Source of the DNA: Anaerolineales bacterium
GTDB lineage: Bacteria > Chloroflexota > Anaerolineae > Anaerolineales > Anaerolineaceae
Reading direction: 5' to 3'
Assembly: GCA_020060485.1 (NCBI GenBank)
Contig: JAGVAB010000167.1
Coordinates: 1-19,964, forward strand
Length of the DNA: 19,964 nucleotides
Numbering within the stretch: position 1 is the first letter of the stretch; each line of letters opens with the position of its first letter. A model generated the notes under the pieces. That model was not told where the DNA came from and did no database searches. It saw only the letters and a list, made by a program, of their open reading frames with translations. The translations under genes were made by a program, and so were the position numbers. Shown piece after piece: positions 1-8,226 of this stretch.

Positions 1-228
1 CATTTTGCATCTACTTTGATCTGGATGACCTTCACTGTTTTGGAAAATCGTAAATGTCAAGCTTTCTTGAGAATGCCATGCGGATTTTGGCTGAATTCCT
101 CCAGACAAGCCTCGACCGGCTTTAATGGATTTGCGGTGGCAACATGATTTCAATCCGGCCTTGTGTGGTAAACTTACGGTGAAATACGACAAATCTCTTT
201 TGCTCATCGAAAGAAACGGCTTAAACCC
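1..228. other. Upstream region of the chelatase gene, no convincing gene
   Basis: No gene can be supported here. The first 147 bases are open in frame 1 up to a TGA at 145-147, and a short frame-3 tail ends at 51-53. Either could be the end of an upstream gene or chance. A weak promoter-like pair is visible: TTGTGT at 161-166 and an ATACGA-like -10 around 184-189. No good Shine-Dalgarno sequence precedes the ATG at 229, so the chelatase may be translated from a weak or leaderless site. I see no B12-box-like riboswitch core. Confidence 0.3.
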
Positions 229-1335
229 ATGCACGCCATTTACCCCTTTACTGCCATCGTAGGCCAGGAACGCATGAAGCGTGCCCTGATCCTGAATGCT
301 GTTGATACCCGCATTGGCGGGGTTTTGATTCGCGGCGAGCGCGGCACGGCCAAATCGACCGCGGCGCGCGCCCTGGCTGAACTGCTGCCGCAGGTCAAGG
401 TGGTCAGCGATTGCCGCTTTGGCTGCAATCCCGATACACCCATGACCTGGTGTACCGAGTGCCGCGAGCGGGTGGCGCGCGGCGAGGAACTGCCGGTTTC
501 GCAGCGTCAGACTTCCTTCATTAATTTGCCTGTCTCGGCCACCGAGGACAGGGTGGTGGGTACGCTGGATATTGAGAAAGCGATCCAGAAGGGTGAGCGG
601 CGCTTTGAATCGGGCGTGTTGGCGGCAGCCAACCGCGGCTTGCTGTATATTGACGAGGTTAACCTGCTGGATGACCATGTGGTAGATATCCTGCTCGATT
701 CGGCGGCTATGGGGATGAATATTGTCGAGCGGGAGGGCATTTCCTTCAATCATCCGGCGCGTTTCATTCTGGTGGGTACGATGAACCCGGAAGAAGGCGA
801 CTTGCGGCCGCAGCTTCTGGACCGCTTTGCACTTTCGGTAGATATTCATGGCCTGCATGACGCCCGCGAACGGGTGGAGATCATGGAGCGGCGCCTGGCT
901 TATGAAGATAACCCGGAGAAATTTCATCAAGCCTGGCAGGCCAGAGAGCGTGAATTGACCGAGCGTATTCGGGTGGCGCGTGAGTTGGTGGATCAGGTCA
1001 GCTACACCACCCGCAATCTGGTTACGATCGCTTCTCTGACCGCATCGCTGCATGTGGACGGTCACCGGGCTGATCTGGTGATCCTTAAGGCAGCCCGGGC
1101 GCAGGCGGCTTTTGACGGCCGCACGGTCGTCACTGACCTGGACATTGCCATGGCCACCGAGCTGGCCCTGCCGCACCGCCTGAAGCGCGGCCCCTTTGAG
1201 CGGGCCGGGATCAGCATGGAAGAGCTGCGTGAGCGCATTGACGAGTTACAGGGGCAGATGCAGCCCGATCCGGATGCCAGTCCTCAAACGCAGCCCGATG
1301 ATCAGGAAGGCCGCGAGTCACAAAAAAAAAAGTAG
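229..1335 (+). CDS. Magnesium/cobalt chelatase I-type AAA+ subunit (short, zero-frame product)
   Basis: AAA+ ATPase of the ChlI/BchI/CobS-like chelatase motor, which uses ATP hydrolysis to help a large subunit insert Mg or Co into a tetrapyrrole in the cytoplasm. The protein opens with the family's YPFTAIVGQ block. Walker A is GERGTAKST (residues 36-44), Walker B is LLYIDEVNLL (Asp142, Glu143), and a GTMNPEEG block is followed by LLDRF, the usual arginine-finger region. Four cysteines (62, 66, 75, 78) sit in an insertion after Walker A. The 368 residues end in a charged, proline-rich tail and QKKK just before TAG. The tail and the frame beyond the stop look like the I-to-D linker of fused chelatases, so this is probably the early-termination product of a frameshift gene. 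The start was chosen by family alignment because the ribosome site is poor. Mg versus Co specificity cannot be told from sequence; no large subunit (ChlH/CobN) is in view. Confidence 0.9.
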   Translation: MHAIYPFTAIVGQERMKRALILNAVDTRIGGVLIRGERGTAKSTAARALAELLPQVKVVSDCRFGCNPDTPMTWCTECRERVARGEELPVSQRQTSFINLPVSATEDRVVGTLDIEKAIQKGERRFESGVLAAANRGLLYIDEVNLLDDHVVDILLDSAAMGMNIVEREGISFNHPARFILVGTMNPEEGDLRPQLLDRFALSVDIHGLHDARERVEIMERRLAYEDNPEKFHQAWQARERELTERIRVARELVDQVSYTTRNLVTIASLTASLHVDGHRADLVILKAARAQAAFDGRTVVTDLDIAMATELALPHRLKRGPFERAGISMEELRERIDELQGQMQPDPDASPQTQPDDQEGRESQKKK

Positions 1336-1370
1336 ATGAGAGTGATTTCAGCGCTGACCAGCCCGCTGAA
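1304..1370 (+). other. Probable -1 programmed frameshift signal in the chelatase gene
   Basis: Ten A's lie at 1322-1331. In the zero frame the codons are CAA AAA AAA AAG TAG, so positions 1326-1332 form A AAA AAG, the slippery heptamer known from dnaX, immediately followed by a stop. A shift of -1 puts the ribosome on GTA GAT GAG and into a frame that stays open to 2297. An SD-like AGGAAGG lies upstream at 1304-1310, 15 bases before the heptamer. A 7-base-pair hairpin lies downstream (1347-1353 with 1364-1370, 10-base loop), starting 14 bases after the heptamer, which is longer than the usual 5-9. A second small GC hairpin follows (1376-1380 with 1384-1388). RNA polymerase slippage on the A run, or a one-base assembly error, would give the same fusion. 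Confidence 0.7.
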
Positions 1371-2297
1371 GGCGACCCCGAACCGGGGAAGGACAGCAAT
1401 GTTTTCAGCGATACCAGCGCGGATTGGTGGGATGGCGGCAAACGGGTGGAAGTCGGGTCAACTTTTGAAACCCGGCGTCTGGATACGCCGTTGGACAAGA
1501 TCATGCGGCGTGCCACTGGCCGCCGTTCCCAATCCAAGACAGAGATGAAACGCGGCCGCTACATTCAGTCGCGGCCGACCCCCGGTAAAACCCTTGACCT
1601 GGCCTTTGACGCAACCATGCGAGCGGCGGCGCCATTCCAGCGCCAGCGCTCGGTAGATCAGCGCCCGGTGGCGTTTGATATCCGTTCCAGTGATTACATG
1701 AAGAAAGTGCGCGTGCGCCGGGCGGCCAACCTGGTAGTGTTCGTGGTGGACGGCTCGTGGTCAATGGCTGTGGCCGAACGGATGACGGCTACCAAGGGTG
1801 CCATCCTTTCCCTGCTGACAGATGCTTACCAGCGGCGGGATCGGGTGGGTTTGATCGTCTTCCAGAAAGACCGTGCTACCACTGTGCTGCCACCGACCAA
1901 CTCGGTCATGCTGGCGCAAAGGGCGCTGGCCGACATTCCCGTAGGCGGCAAGACCCCGCTTTCGGCTGGTCTGCTGGCGGCTTATGAACTGGTGCACCGT
2001 GAGAAGGTGCTGCATCCGGACGTGATGCCGTTGATGATCATTCTGACCGATGGGGCGGGTAATGTCTCGATGAGCAATATGCCGCCGCTGGAAGAAGCGC
2101 ATCTAATGGCTGGCAGGATCGCCGAGGAGCATATCCGCTGCGTGGTGGTCAATATGGAACACGAGGCATTCGATCAGGGGCTGGCATGTGATCTTGCCAA
2201 GCATTTGGAGAGCCCCTGCTATACGCTGAACGAATTGCGGGCCGAAAGCCTTTACTACACCGTGCGACAGGAGATGGGCAGCAGTGGAACCAAGTGA
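1332..2297 (+). CDS. Chelatase D-type linker and von Willebrand A domain, entered by -1 frameshift from the 229 start
   Basis: With the shift, the full product from 229 is 368 + 321 = 689 residues, close to the usual length of fused I+D chelatase proteins. The shifted frame begins with an acidic, proline-rich linker (VDESDFSADQPAEGDPEPG), then the D-type segment with RRATGRRS and RGRYIQSRP, then a VWA domain. The metal-dependent adhesion site is complete: DGSWS (Asp508, Ser510, Ser512 in fusion numbering), Thr576 in GGKTPL, and Asp608 in LTDG. In D subunits this domain binds the I-type ring and the large subunit. An independent start at GTG 1446 is possible, but it would discard the typical linker and I see no ribosome site for it. 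I therefore read 1332-2297 as the second half of one gene. The fold is certain; the mode of expression is inferred. Confidence 0.85.
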   Translation, partial: VDESDFSADQPAEGDPEPGKDSNVFSDTSADWWDGGKRVEVGSTFETRRLDTPLDKIMRRATGRRSQSKTEMKRGRYIQSRPTPGKTLDLAFDATMRAAAPFQRQRSVDQRPVAFDIRSSDYMKKVRVRRAANLVVFVVDGSWSMAVAERMTATKGAILSLLTDAYQRRDRVGLIVFQKDRATTVLPPTNSVMLAQRALADIPVGGKTPLSAGLLAAYELVHREKVLHPDVMPLMIILTDGAGNVSMSNMPPLEEAHLMAGRIAEEHIRCVVVNMEHEAFDQGLACDLAKHLESPCYTLNELRAESLYYTVRQEMGSSGTK

Positions 2298-2387
2298 TTC
2301 CCTGGCTGTGATCGCAGTGGATATTTGCCGGGCGATTTGTTTGTGGGGAATTGGCTCTCGGATTATAATCAATGCCAGGAGATCAAG

Positions 2388-2819
2388 ATGACCATGGCAG
2401 ACCGCAAAAGTTCAAAGACACGCTCCACATTGATCCTTATTATCCTGGCGTCCATTTTATGTTATTGCCTGGGGATTGGGGTTTTATGGGTGTCGCGACT
2501 GCCGAGGCCAGAGCAAACCCTGACGCCCACCCCAAATCTGACTGCAGAAGCGGCCACCCGCCAGGCAGAAACCGCGGCCGCCATCCCCACTGCAACCGGT
2601 GTGCTTTTCATCAGTGCCACTCCCACGGTTCTTTCGCCCACCCCTACCTGGACGCCTTCGCAAACTTTTACGCCGTTCAAAACCTGGACAGGCACGCCCA
2701 CCGGCACAGCAACCCAGACCCTGCCGCCCAGCCAGACACCGACCGTTACGGATACGGTGCAGCCTTCCGATACGCCCATTCCTGCTACAGAGACTCCGGT
2801 TCCCAGCCCGACAAGTTGA
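2388..2819 (+). CDS. Small membrane-anchored protein with Thr-Pro-rich outer stalk
   Basis: I do not recognise a functional family. The 143-residue product has a basic N-terminus, one hydrophobic segment at about residues 14-34, and then a low-complexity tail rich in Thr, Pro and Ala with repeated TPT/TPS-type units to the end. This is typical of surface stalks in Chloroflexota, and the tail is presumably outside the cell. The start at ATG 2388 was chosen over upstream codons because AGGAG at 2377-2381 is 6 bases before it. A perfect TATAAT at 2364-2369 lies just upstream but has no convincing -35 and would give a leader of about a dozen bases. The gene sits between the chelatase and the peptidase operon, 90 bases after the first. 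No catalytic motif is visible, so a role cannot be proposed. Confidence 0.7.
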   Translation: MTMADRKSSKTRSTLILIILASILCYCLGIGVLWVSRLPRPEQTLTPTPNLTAEAATRQAETAAAIPTATGVLFISATPTVLSPTPTWTPSQTFTPFKTWTGTPTGTATQTLPPSQTPTVTDTVQPSDTPIPATETPVPSPTS

Positions 2820-2882
2820 GCAGGGCAGGCGGTAAGGATTTCTAAGATCTGCTCATGAAATTCCAGACAGGCGGTTTTCCAT

Positions 2883-3944
2883 ATGAATGATCGCATTTCC
2901 CATTTAACCAACCTGATCTCGCTGGCTGGTGTGTCCGGTTACGAGACTCCCGTGGGCCAGGCCCTGGCCGAAACATGGGCTCCGCTGACGGATGAACTCA
3001 GTTTCAGCCGGGTGGGCAGCCTGCATGCCCTGCGCCGTGGCCAGGGGGCAGACCCCCGGCCGCGGATACTGCTTTCGGCTCACATGGATGCTGTCGGCTT
3101 GATGGTGACCAATGTGATGGAGGGATTTTTGCAGGTTACTTCCATCGGCGGACTGGATGCCCGCGTTCTGCCGGGTCAGCCGGTGATCGTGCATGGCCGC
3201 CGGCAACTGGCGGGGGTGATCGTGCAGCCTTCCGAGCGGCAGCTTCCTGATGACCTGGCGGGCAAGCCCATACCTTTGGAATATTTACTGGTGGATACTG
3301 GCCTGCTCCCGGCTGAAGTGGAGCAACTGGTGCAGCCGGGTGATCCGGTCTCTTTTGACCAGCCGCCGGTGGTGATGGAGGGCCAGTTCATTACCGGCCA
3401 CAGTCTGGACAACCGCGCCTCGGTGGCGGCATTGACCGTTTGCCTGGATGCTCTGCAAGGCCTGCGCCATGACTGGGATGTGTGGGTGATGGCTTCGGTG
3501 CAGGAGGAATTCAATCATCTGGGTGGACGCACTTCCCCCTTTGCACTGAAACCCGACCTGGCAGTGGTGATCGATGTGACCTACGGCACCGGGCCAGGGG
3601 CTTCTGGTTATAACGTTTACCCGCTGGAAAGCGGGCCCGCCCTGGGATGGGGGCCGACCGTACATCCTTCCCTCTATCAGCGTTTCAAGGAACTGGCCGA
3701 AAGGCTGGAGATGCCTTATCGCAAGGACGTGCTGCCGCGGCTGTCCTTTACCGAAATGGACGGTTTACAACTGGTGGGTCAGGGCATTCCCACCATCCTG
3801 CTCAGCATTCCCCTGCGCTATATGCACACTCCGGTGGAGATGATCGCCTGGAAGGATGTGGAACGCACCGGGCGGCTGCTGGCGCAGTTTGTGGCGGAAT
3901 TGCCAATGGATTATATGGAACAGTTGCGGTGGAATGCGGCATGA
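2883..3944 (+). CDS. M42-family metallo-aminopeptidase (first paralogue)
   Basis: Family M42 enzymes are cytoplasmic, usually large self-compartmentalised dimetal aminopeptidases that finish the breakdown of short peptides. The 353 residues match the usual length. Expected metal and catalytic residues are present: His67 (AHMD), Asp176 (LDNR), Glu208-Glu209 (QEE), Asp231 (VIDVT) and His315 (RYMHTPVE). Two details depart from the common pattern: HMDAVG where most members have HMDE(I/V)G, and QEEFNHLGG instead of QEEVGxxGA. These may affect substrate choice rather than metal binding. The start is ATG 2883, with only a weak AGGCGG-like ribosome site. It is the first gene of the operon, and its stop overlaps the next start (ATGA). 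Family assignment is strong; the preferred N-terminal residue cannot be read from sequence. Confidence 0.9.
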   Translation: MNDRISHLTNLISLAGVSGYETPVGQALAETWAPLTDELSFSRVGSLHALRRGQGADPRPRILLSAHMDAVGLMVTNVMEGFLQVTSIGGLDARVLPGQPVIVHGRRQLAGVIVQPSERQLPDDLAGKPIPLEYLLVDTGLLPAEVEQLVQPGDPVSFDQPPVVMEGQFITGHSLDNRASVAALTVCLDALQGLRHDWDVWVMASVQEEFNHLGGRTSPFALKPDLAVVIDVTYGTGPGASGYNVYPLESGPALGWGPTVHPSLYQRFKELAERLEMPYRKDVLPRLSFTEMDGLQLVGQGIPTILLSIPLRYMHTPVEMIAWKDVERTGRLLAQFVAELPMDYMEQLRWNAA

Positions 3945-5020
3945 GTGAAAGCAATGAAGTGAAACTGGAAATTGGTGCGGAGCAAATCACCCTGCTGGAA
4001 CGACTTTCCAATGCGGCGGGTGTTTCTGGCAATGAGGGCGCGGTGCGCCGCATTGTGCTGGCAGAGATCGAAGAACTGGCCGACGACCTGCGCGTGGATG
4101 CTTTGGGCAATGTGCTGGCTGTGCGCCGGGCGCAATCCCCGCAGGCTTTGCGGGTAATGGTGGCAGCCCATATGGATGAAGTAGGATTCATGCTGCTGGA
4201 AGAGACCGGAGACGGCCTGTTTGAGTTTGGGCTGGTGGGCGGTATTGACCCGCGCCAATTGCCTGGCAAACCGGTGTGGGTTGGCTCGCAGCGTCTGCCA
4301 GGTGTGATTGGAGCCTGCCCGGTACACCTTTCCAGTGAGGGCGAGCGCAGCCAGGTCATTTCAGTGAGCGATTTGCGGATCGATCTTGGCCCGGCGCTGG
4401 CCGGAAAGGTGGAAGCGGGGGATTGGGCCGTGTTTGCCACCAGTCTGCGTCAGGTCGGCCCCAGCCTGTTAGGCAAGGCGCTGGATGACCGTCTGGGCGT
4501 GGCTACCTTGATCGAGCTGTTCAAACACGCACCGCGCAATGTGGAACTGCTGGCGGCTTTCACCGTGCAGGAAGAACTCGGTTTACGCGGGGCGGGTGTA
4601 GCGGCAGATGCCTTGCAGCCCGATCTGGCTTTTGTGATTGACTGCACCCCGGCGCTGGATCATCCCAACCGGGATGGCAGCGAGAATGTGCGTTACAACA
4701 CCCGGCTGGGTTTTGGGCCTGCCATTTACACAGCGGATGCAGCGACCATCTCGGATCGGCGTTTGATCCGTCATTTGCGCCAGACAGCCGCATCTGAAGG
4801 GATTCCCTGCCAGTTGCGCCAGCCTGGGGCCGGGGGCACAGATGCCGGTGCAATCCATGTGCGGCGGGAAGGAATACCCAGCGTGTCCATGTCGGTGCCG
4901 GGACGATATATGCACACGGCCATTTCGATGGTTCGTCTGTCTGATTGGCAGCATCAGGCGGCGCTTCTGCATGCGGCTTTGCGCTGCTTGCCGCCGGATA
5001 TTCTGGAAGAAGAGCGCTGA
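3941..5020 (+). CDS. M42-family metallo-aminopeptidase (second paralogue)
   Basis: A 359-residue M42 peptidase with the standard signature set: His77 in AHMDEVG, Asp182 in LDDR, Glu211-Glu212 in [10 protein letters not shown], Asp234 in VIDC, and His325 in RYMHT. It has the usual GGTDAGAI block that shapes the substrate pocket. The start is ATG 3941, which overlaps the previous stop by four bases. The frame is open further upstream to 3647, but that part lies inside the first peptidase and has no family resemblance. The last motif is [10 protein letters not shown], where the family usually has H(S/T)PVEM, so the segment after the final metal ligand has drifted. Translation is probably coupled to the first paralogue. 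Confidence 0.9.
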   Translation: MSESNEVKLEIGAEQITLLERLSNAAGVSGNEGAVRRIVLAEIEELADDLRVDALGNVLAVRRAQSPQALRVMVAAHMDEVGFMLLEETGDGLFEFGLVGGIDPRQLPGKPVWVGSQRLPGVIGACPVHLSSEGERSQVISVSDLRIDLGPALAGKVEAGDWAVFATSLRQVGPSLLGKALDDRLGVATLIELFKHAPRNVELLAAFTVQEELGLRGAGVAADALQPDLAFVIDCTPALDHPNRDGSENVRYNTRLGFGPAIYTADAATISDRRLIRHLRQTAASEGIPCQLRQPGAGGTDAGAIHVRREGIPSVSMSVPGRYMHTAISMVRLSDWQHQAALLHAALRCLPPDILEEER

Positions 5021-5043
5021 TCTTTTGGCGTTGGAAAAATGAT

Positions 5044-5865
5044 ATGAGTGAAGATAATTCAATCGAACGCAGTCTCAACGGGCCGGTAACGGTTGATGGT
5101 TTATGCGCTGATCTGCGCACCCTGGGCGTGCAAAGCGGGATGACCTTGCTGGTGCATTCCTCTTTGAGCGCTTTGGGCTGGGTGTGCGGCGGTGCGCAGG
5201 CGGTGGTGCTGGCGTTGGAAGAAGTGCTTGGCCCACAGGGCACGCTGGTCATGCCCACACATTCCGGCGATTTTTCTGACCCGGCGCCCTGGCAGCATCC
5301 GCCTGTGCCGGAAAGCTGGTGGGAGGTGATCCGCCAGACAATGCCTGCGTATGATCCCGACCTGACCCCCACACGCGGCATGGGCAAGGTGGTGGAATGT
5401 TTTCGAAAGCAGAGCGGCGTACTGCGCAGCGACCACCCGCACCTGTCATTTGCCGCCCGCGGACCGCTGGCAGGCACCGTTGTCGAAAATCATGGTTTGG
5501 CCTTTGCCTTGGGCGAAACATCGCCGCTGGCGCGCCTGTACGACCTGGATGCCTGGGTGCTGCTGCTGGGGGTGGGGCATGAAAACAATACTTCGCTGCA
5601 TCTGGCCGAGTGCCGGGCGCAGTATCCCTCCCGGCGTGTGAACCAGGCCCAGGCGCCGGTGATGAAAGCCGGCCGACGCCAATGGGTCACGTTTGATGAT
5701 CTTGATTACGATGCAGATGATTTTTCCCGGATAGGAGCGGATTTTGAATCGCAAGCGGATCAACTGCGTATAGGTAAAATCGGCTACGGTGAGACGCGTC
5801 TGTTCCGTCAACGTCCGTTGGTGGACTATGCGGTACAATGGATGGAGATGAGGAGAATGGCATGA
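5044..5865 (+). CDS. AAC(3)-family (aminoglycoside 3-N-acetyltransferase-like) acyl-CoA N-acetyltransferase
   Basis: The 273-residue protein has the hallmarks of the Antibiotic_NAT family, whose members move an acetyl group from acetyl-CoA to an amine. These are [15 protein letters not shown] near residues 36-50 (His38), [26 protein letters not shown], and [12 protein letters not shown] with the conserved His186. Length is normal. ATG 5044 is 23 bases after the second peptidase; the frame is open upstream to 4945, but only within that gene. Its stop overlaps the start of the third peptidase. Many chromosomal family members do not act on aminoglycosides, and the setting among aminopeptidases suggests an amine from peptide, amino-sugar or natural-product metabolism. 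Fold confidence is high. An aminoglycoside-resistance role is possible but not supported by the context. Confidence 0.85.
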   Translation: MSEDNSIERSLNGPVTVDGLCADLRTLGVQSGMTLLVHSSLSALGWVCGGAQAVVLALEEVLGPQGTLVMPTHSGDFSDPAPWQHPPVPESWWEVIRQTMPAYDPDLTPTRGMGKVVECFRKQSGVLRSDHPHLSFAARGPLAGTVVENHGLAFALGETSPLARLYDLDAWVLLLGVGHENNTSLHLAECRAQYPSRRVNQAQAPVMKAGRRQWVTFDDLDYDADDFSRIGADFESQADQLRIGKIGYGETRLFRQRPLVDYAVQWMEMRRMA

Positions 5866-6857
5866 TCGATCTCGTGAAGCAACTGGTGGCATGTGACAGT
5901 CCTTCTGGTCATGAGCGTACCGTGCGTGATCTGGTGAAACAACTGGCGACACCATATGCTGACGAACTGCATGTGGACGGACTGGGTAACCTGATCGTGC
6001 GCAAGGGCAAGAAAACTTCAAACGGGTTGCGGGTGATGCTCAGCGCTCACCTGGATGAGATTGGCCTGATTGCTTCGCATGTGGATGAAAACGGGTTTGT
6101 GCGCGTTTCCAACCTGGGAGTAGTGCATGCACCTTATTGTCTGGGTCAGCGGGTGCGTTTTCTGAACGGGGTGCCGGGCGTGATCGGGCATGAGATCGAG
6201 GGTTTCAGCAACGAATCGCTGACGCTTGACAAATTGTTCGTGGATGTGGGTGCTTCCTCCTCGCAGGATTGCCCGGTGCAGGTGGGGGACGTGGCTGTTT
6301 TTCAACGGACTTTTCAGGAGATCAACGGCCGCTGGACAGGCAAAGCTCTGGATAACCGGGTGAGTGTGGCGATTTTGCTGGAAGCGCTGCGACGACTGGG
6401 GGGCAGTCCGCATGAAATCTATTTTGTATTCAGTGTGCTCGAAGAAGTCGGGCGCAAGGGAGCCGGTCCGGCAGCCTTTGGGATTGATCCGGACGTGGCC
6501 CTGGCCGTGGATGTAACTGCCACAGGTGATACCCCCAAAGGCCGCAGAATGGCAGTGACCCTGGGCAAAGGCCCGGCGGTCAAGGTTAAGGATGCCGGTA
6601 TCATTGCTGCGCCGTCTGTGGTGGCGTGGATCACGGCGGCGGCCGGGCAATTGGGGATTCCTTTGCAGCGTGAGATCCTGATGAAAGGCGCCACGGATGC
6701 CAGCATGATCCAGTTGGCGCGGGCAGGCGTTCCTTCGGGCGGCATTTCGATCCCGGCCCGTTATATCCACAGCCCGGTGGAGATGGTGGCTGAACAGGAC
6801 GTGCAGCAGGCATTGGCATTGCTTATTCAACTTCTGGAGAATCCGGTTCAATTGTGA
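5862..6857 (+). CDS. M42-family metallo-aminopeptidase (third paralogue)
   Basis: A 331-residue M42 peptidase, the shortest and most canonical of the three. It carries His63 in AHLDEIG, Asp164 in LDNR, Glu194-Glu195 in [10 protein letters not shown], Asp217 in AVDVT, GATDAS in the pocket block, and His303 in [10 protein letters not shown]. The start ATG 5862 has AGGAG at 5851-5855, six bases upstream, inside the end of the acetyltransferase gene, and overlaps that gene's stop (ATGA). A frame opening at 5838 exists but lacks this ribosome site. It is followed without a gap by the binding-protein gene. Family assignment is very safe. Whether the three paralogues co-assemble or act on different peptides is unknown. 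Confidence 0.92.
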   Translation: MIDLVKQLVACDSPSGHERTVRDLVKQLATPYADELHVDGLGNLIVRKGKKTSNGLRVMLSAHLDEIGLIASHVDENGFVRVSNLGVVHAPYCLGQRVRFLNGVPGVIGHEIEGFSNESLTLDKLFVDVGASSSQDCPVQVGDVAVFQRTFQEINGRWTGKALDNRVSVAILLEALRRLGGSPHEIYFVFSVLEEVGRKGAGPAAFGIDPDVALAVDVTATGDTPKGRRMAVTLGKGPAVKVKDAGIIAAPSVVAWITAAAGQLGIPLQREILMKGATDASMIQLARAGVPSGGISIPARYIHSPVEMVAEQDVQQALALLIQLLENPVQL

Positions 6858-8215
6858 TGAAAAAACGTGTATTGATCGTAGCTTCTTGCCTGGCAGTACT
6901 GCCGTTGATGGCGCTGCTGGCTTCAGGTTGTAACCAGGTGGATCAGGTGGCGGCAGATCTTGGCTTGAGCGGGTTGCTGCCGCAGCGCACGACGGTTGCG
7001 GCAACCTTGCCCGACGAAACTCCTACGGGAATTTCCACCCCACAGACCGAGGTGGACATCACCCGTACGCCTTCTCCTCCGCAGGTGTTGACTATCTGGG
7101 TACCGCCGGAGTTTGCCCCGGATGGCGGCAGTCTGGCAGGCCGCTTGCTGGAAGAACGTTTGGATGCCTTTGTGCAAGACAACCCTCAAGTCGAGGCGGT
7201 TGAAGTGCGGGTCAAAGCCATTGCCGGACCCAGCAATCTGCTGGATTCGCTGTCAGCGGCGAACGCAGCCGCGCCGGAAGCCTTGCCTGCTCTGGTGGCA
7301 CTGCGCCGTACCGACCTGGAAACGGCGGCCATCAAGGGCTTGATCTATCCAATGGATGATCTGACTTCGATCATCGACGGCCCGGATTGGTATCCTTACG
7401 CAGAGCAGATGGCTTTGATCCAGGGCAGTGTGTATGGCCTGCCTTTTGCAGGGGACGCTCTGCTGCTGGTATACCGACCGGCAGCCATCAATTCTGCACC
7501 CAGGAACTGGGAAGAACTTTTGGAAGAGGGGAAACCGCTGTTGTTCCCGCTTGCCGACCCGCAAGCCGTTGTAACCCTGGCACTGTATCAGTCTGCCGGC
7601 GGCAGCATCAGGGATACCCAGAACCGTCCGATCCTGGACCCGGCAGTCCTGGCCCAGATATTGAGCATTTATCAAAAAGGCGCCCAGAAGGGCGTATTTC
7701 CCGCCTGGCTGGCTGAATACGCCACGGATGGCCAGGCCTGGCAAGGATATCAGGAGCGGCGGGCGGACTGGATGATCACCTGGAGCGCACGCTACCTTGG
7801 TGAATTGCCGGTGGACACTGCTGCCGTGCCGCTGCCATCGCTGGGTGAGGATGCTTTTACCCTGGCCAGCGGCTGGTCGTGGGCTTTGGCTGACCCGGAC
7901 CCGGAACGGCAGGTGCTTAGCAAAGATCTGGCCGAATATCTGGTCGACACAGCATTCCTGGCAACCTGGGCCGAGCCTTCCGGTTATTTGCCCACCAGGC
8001 CATCATCACTGACAAGCTGGACGAACCAAAGCTTGCGTTCGCTGATCAACCAGATTGTGTTGTCGGCTGTGGTGCGCCCTTCCACCGACCTGGTTTCCAG
8101 CCTGGGCCCTGTATTGGAGGAAAGTGCCTTGCAGGTCATCCAATACAAGGCTGCCCCGGAAACGCAGGCACAGACCGCCAGTGAACGACTGGCGATCCCT
8201 GAACTTAACAAATAG
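6857..8215 (+). CDS. Family 1 extracellular solute-binding lipoprotein
   Basis: The product (452 residues) has a signal peptide ending in a lipobox, LLASGC with Cys25 as the lipid-bearing residue, then a Thr/Pro-rich linker to about residue 70. It continues as a solute-binding fold of the SBP_bac_1 type: LTIWVPPEF at the domain start, QGSVYGLPFAGDALLLVYR in the middle, a YQERRADWMITWSARYL segment, and the common late block with GWSWALADPDP. Such proteins deliver sugars, oligosaccharides or related solutes to ABC importers. ATG 6857 shares one base with the previous stop; a GTG three bases earlier is the alternative. No permease or ATPase gene follows, which is unusual. In this operon the ligand could be a peptide or amine-bearing compound, but that is inference. 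Confidence 0.85.
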   Translation: MKKRVLIVASCLAVLPLMALLASGCNQVDQVAADLGLSGLLPQRTTVAATLPDETPTGISTPQTEVDITRTPSPPQVLTIWVPPEFAPDGGSLAGRLLEERLDAFVQDNPQVEAVEVRVKAIAGPSNLLDSLSAANAAAPEALPALVALRRTDLETAAIKGLIYPMDDLTSIIDGPDWYPYAEQMALIQGSVYGLPFAGDALLLVYRPAAINSAPRNWEELLEEGKPLLFPLADPQAVVTLALYQSAGGSIRDTQNRPILDPAVLAQILSIYQKGAQKGVFPAWLAEYATDGQAWQGYQERRADWMITWSARYLGELPVDTAAVPLPSLGEDAFTLASGWSWALADPDPERQVLSKDLAEYLVDTAFLATWAEPSGYLPTRPSSLTSWTNQSLRSLINQIVLSAVVRPSTDLVSSLGPVLEESALQVIQYKAAPETQAQTASERLAIPELNK

Positions 8216-8226
8216 GAAAGAAGCAG

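Noticed and set aside
1..35. Start of a minus-strand gene (GTG at 35-33, reading MKVIQIKVDAK)
   Set aside because: Only 11 codons are in view and no ribosome site is visible; the protein-like look could be chance.
1446..2297. Separate D-subunit gene starting at GTG 1446
   Set aside because: The frame is open and linker-like well upstream of 1446, there is no visible ribosome site, and the A-run plus slippery heptamer explains the join better.
3647..3940. N-terminal extension of the second M42 gene
   Set aside because: The region is coding in another frame for the first M42 gene, the extension does not resemble M42, and ATG 3941 gives the normal family start.
4945..5043. N-terminal extension of the acetyltransferase
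   Set aside because: It lies within the end of the second M42 gene and adds residues unlike the family; ATG 5044 fits.
5044..5865. Acquired aminoglycoside-resistance gene
   Set aside because: No mobile element or integron signs, composition like its neighbours, and translational overlap with a metabolic operon argue against recent acquisition.
6018..7004. Long minus-strand open frame opposite the third M42 gene
   Set aside because: It is antisense to a gene with complete catalytic motifs, is rich in His, Arg and Pro, and has no recognisable domain, as expected of a shadow frame.
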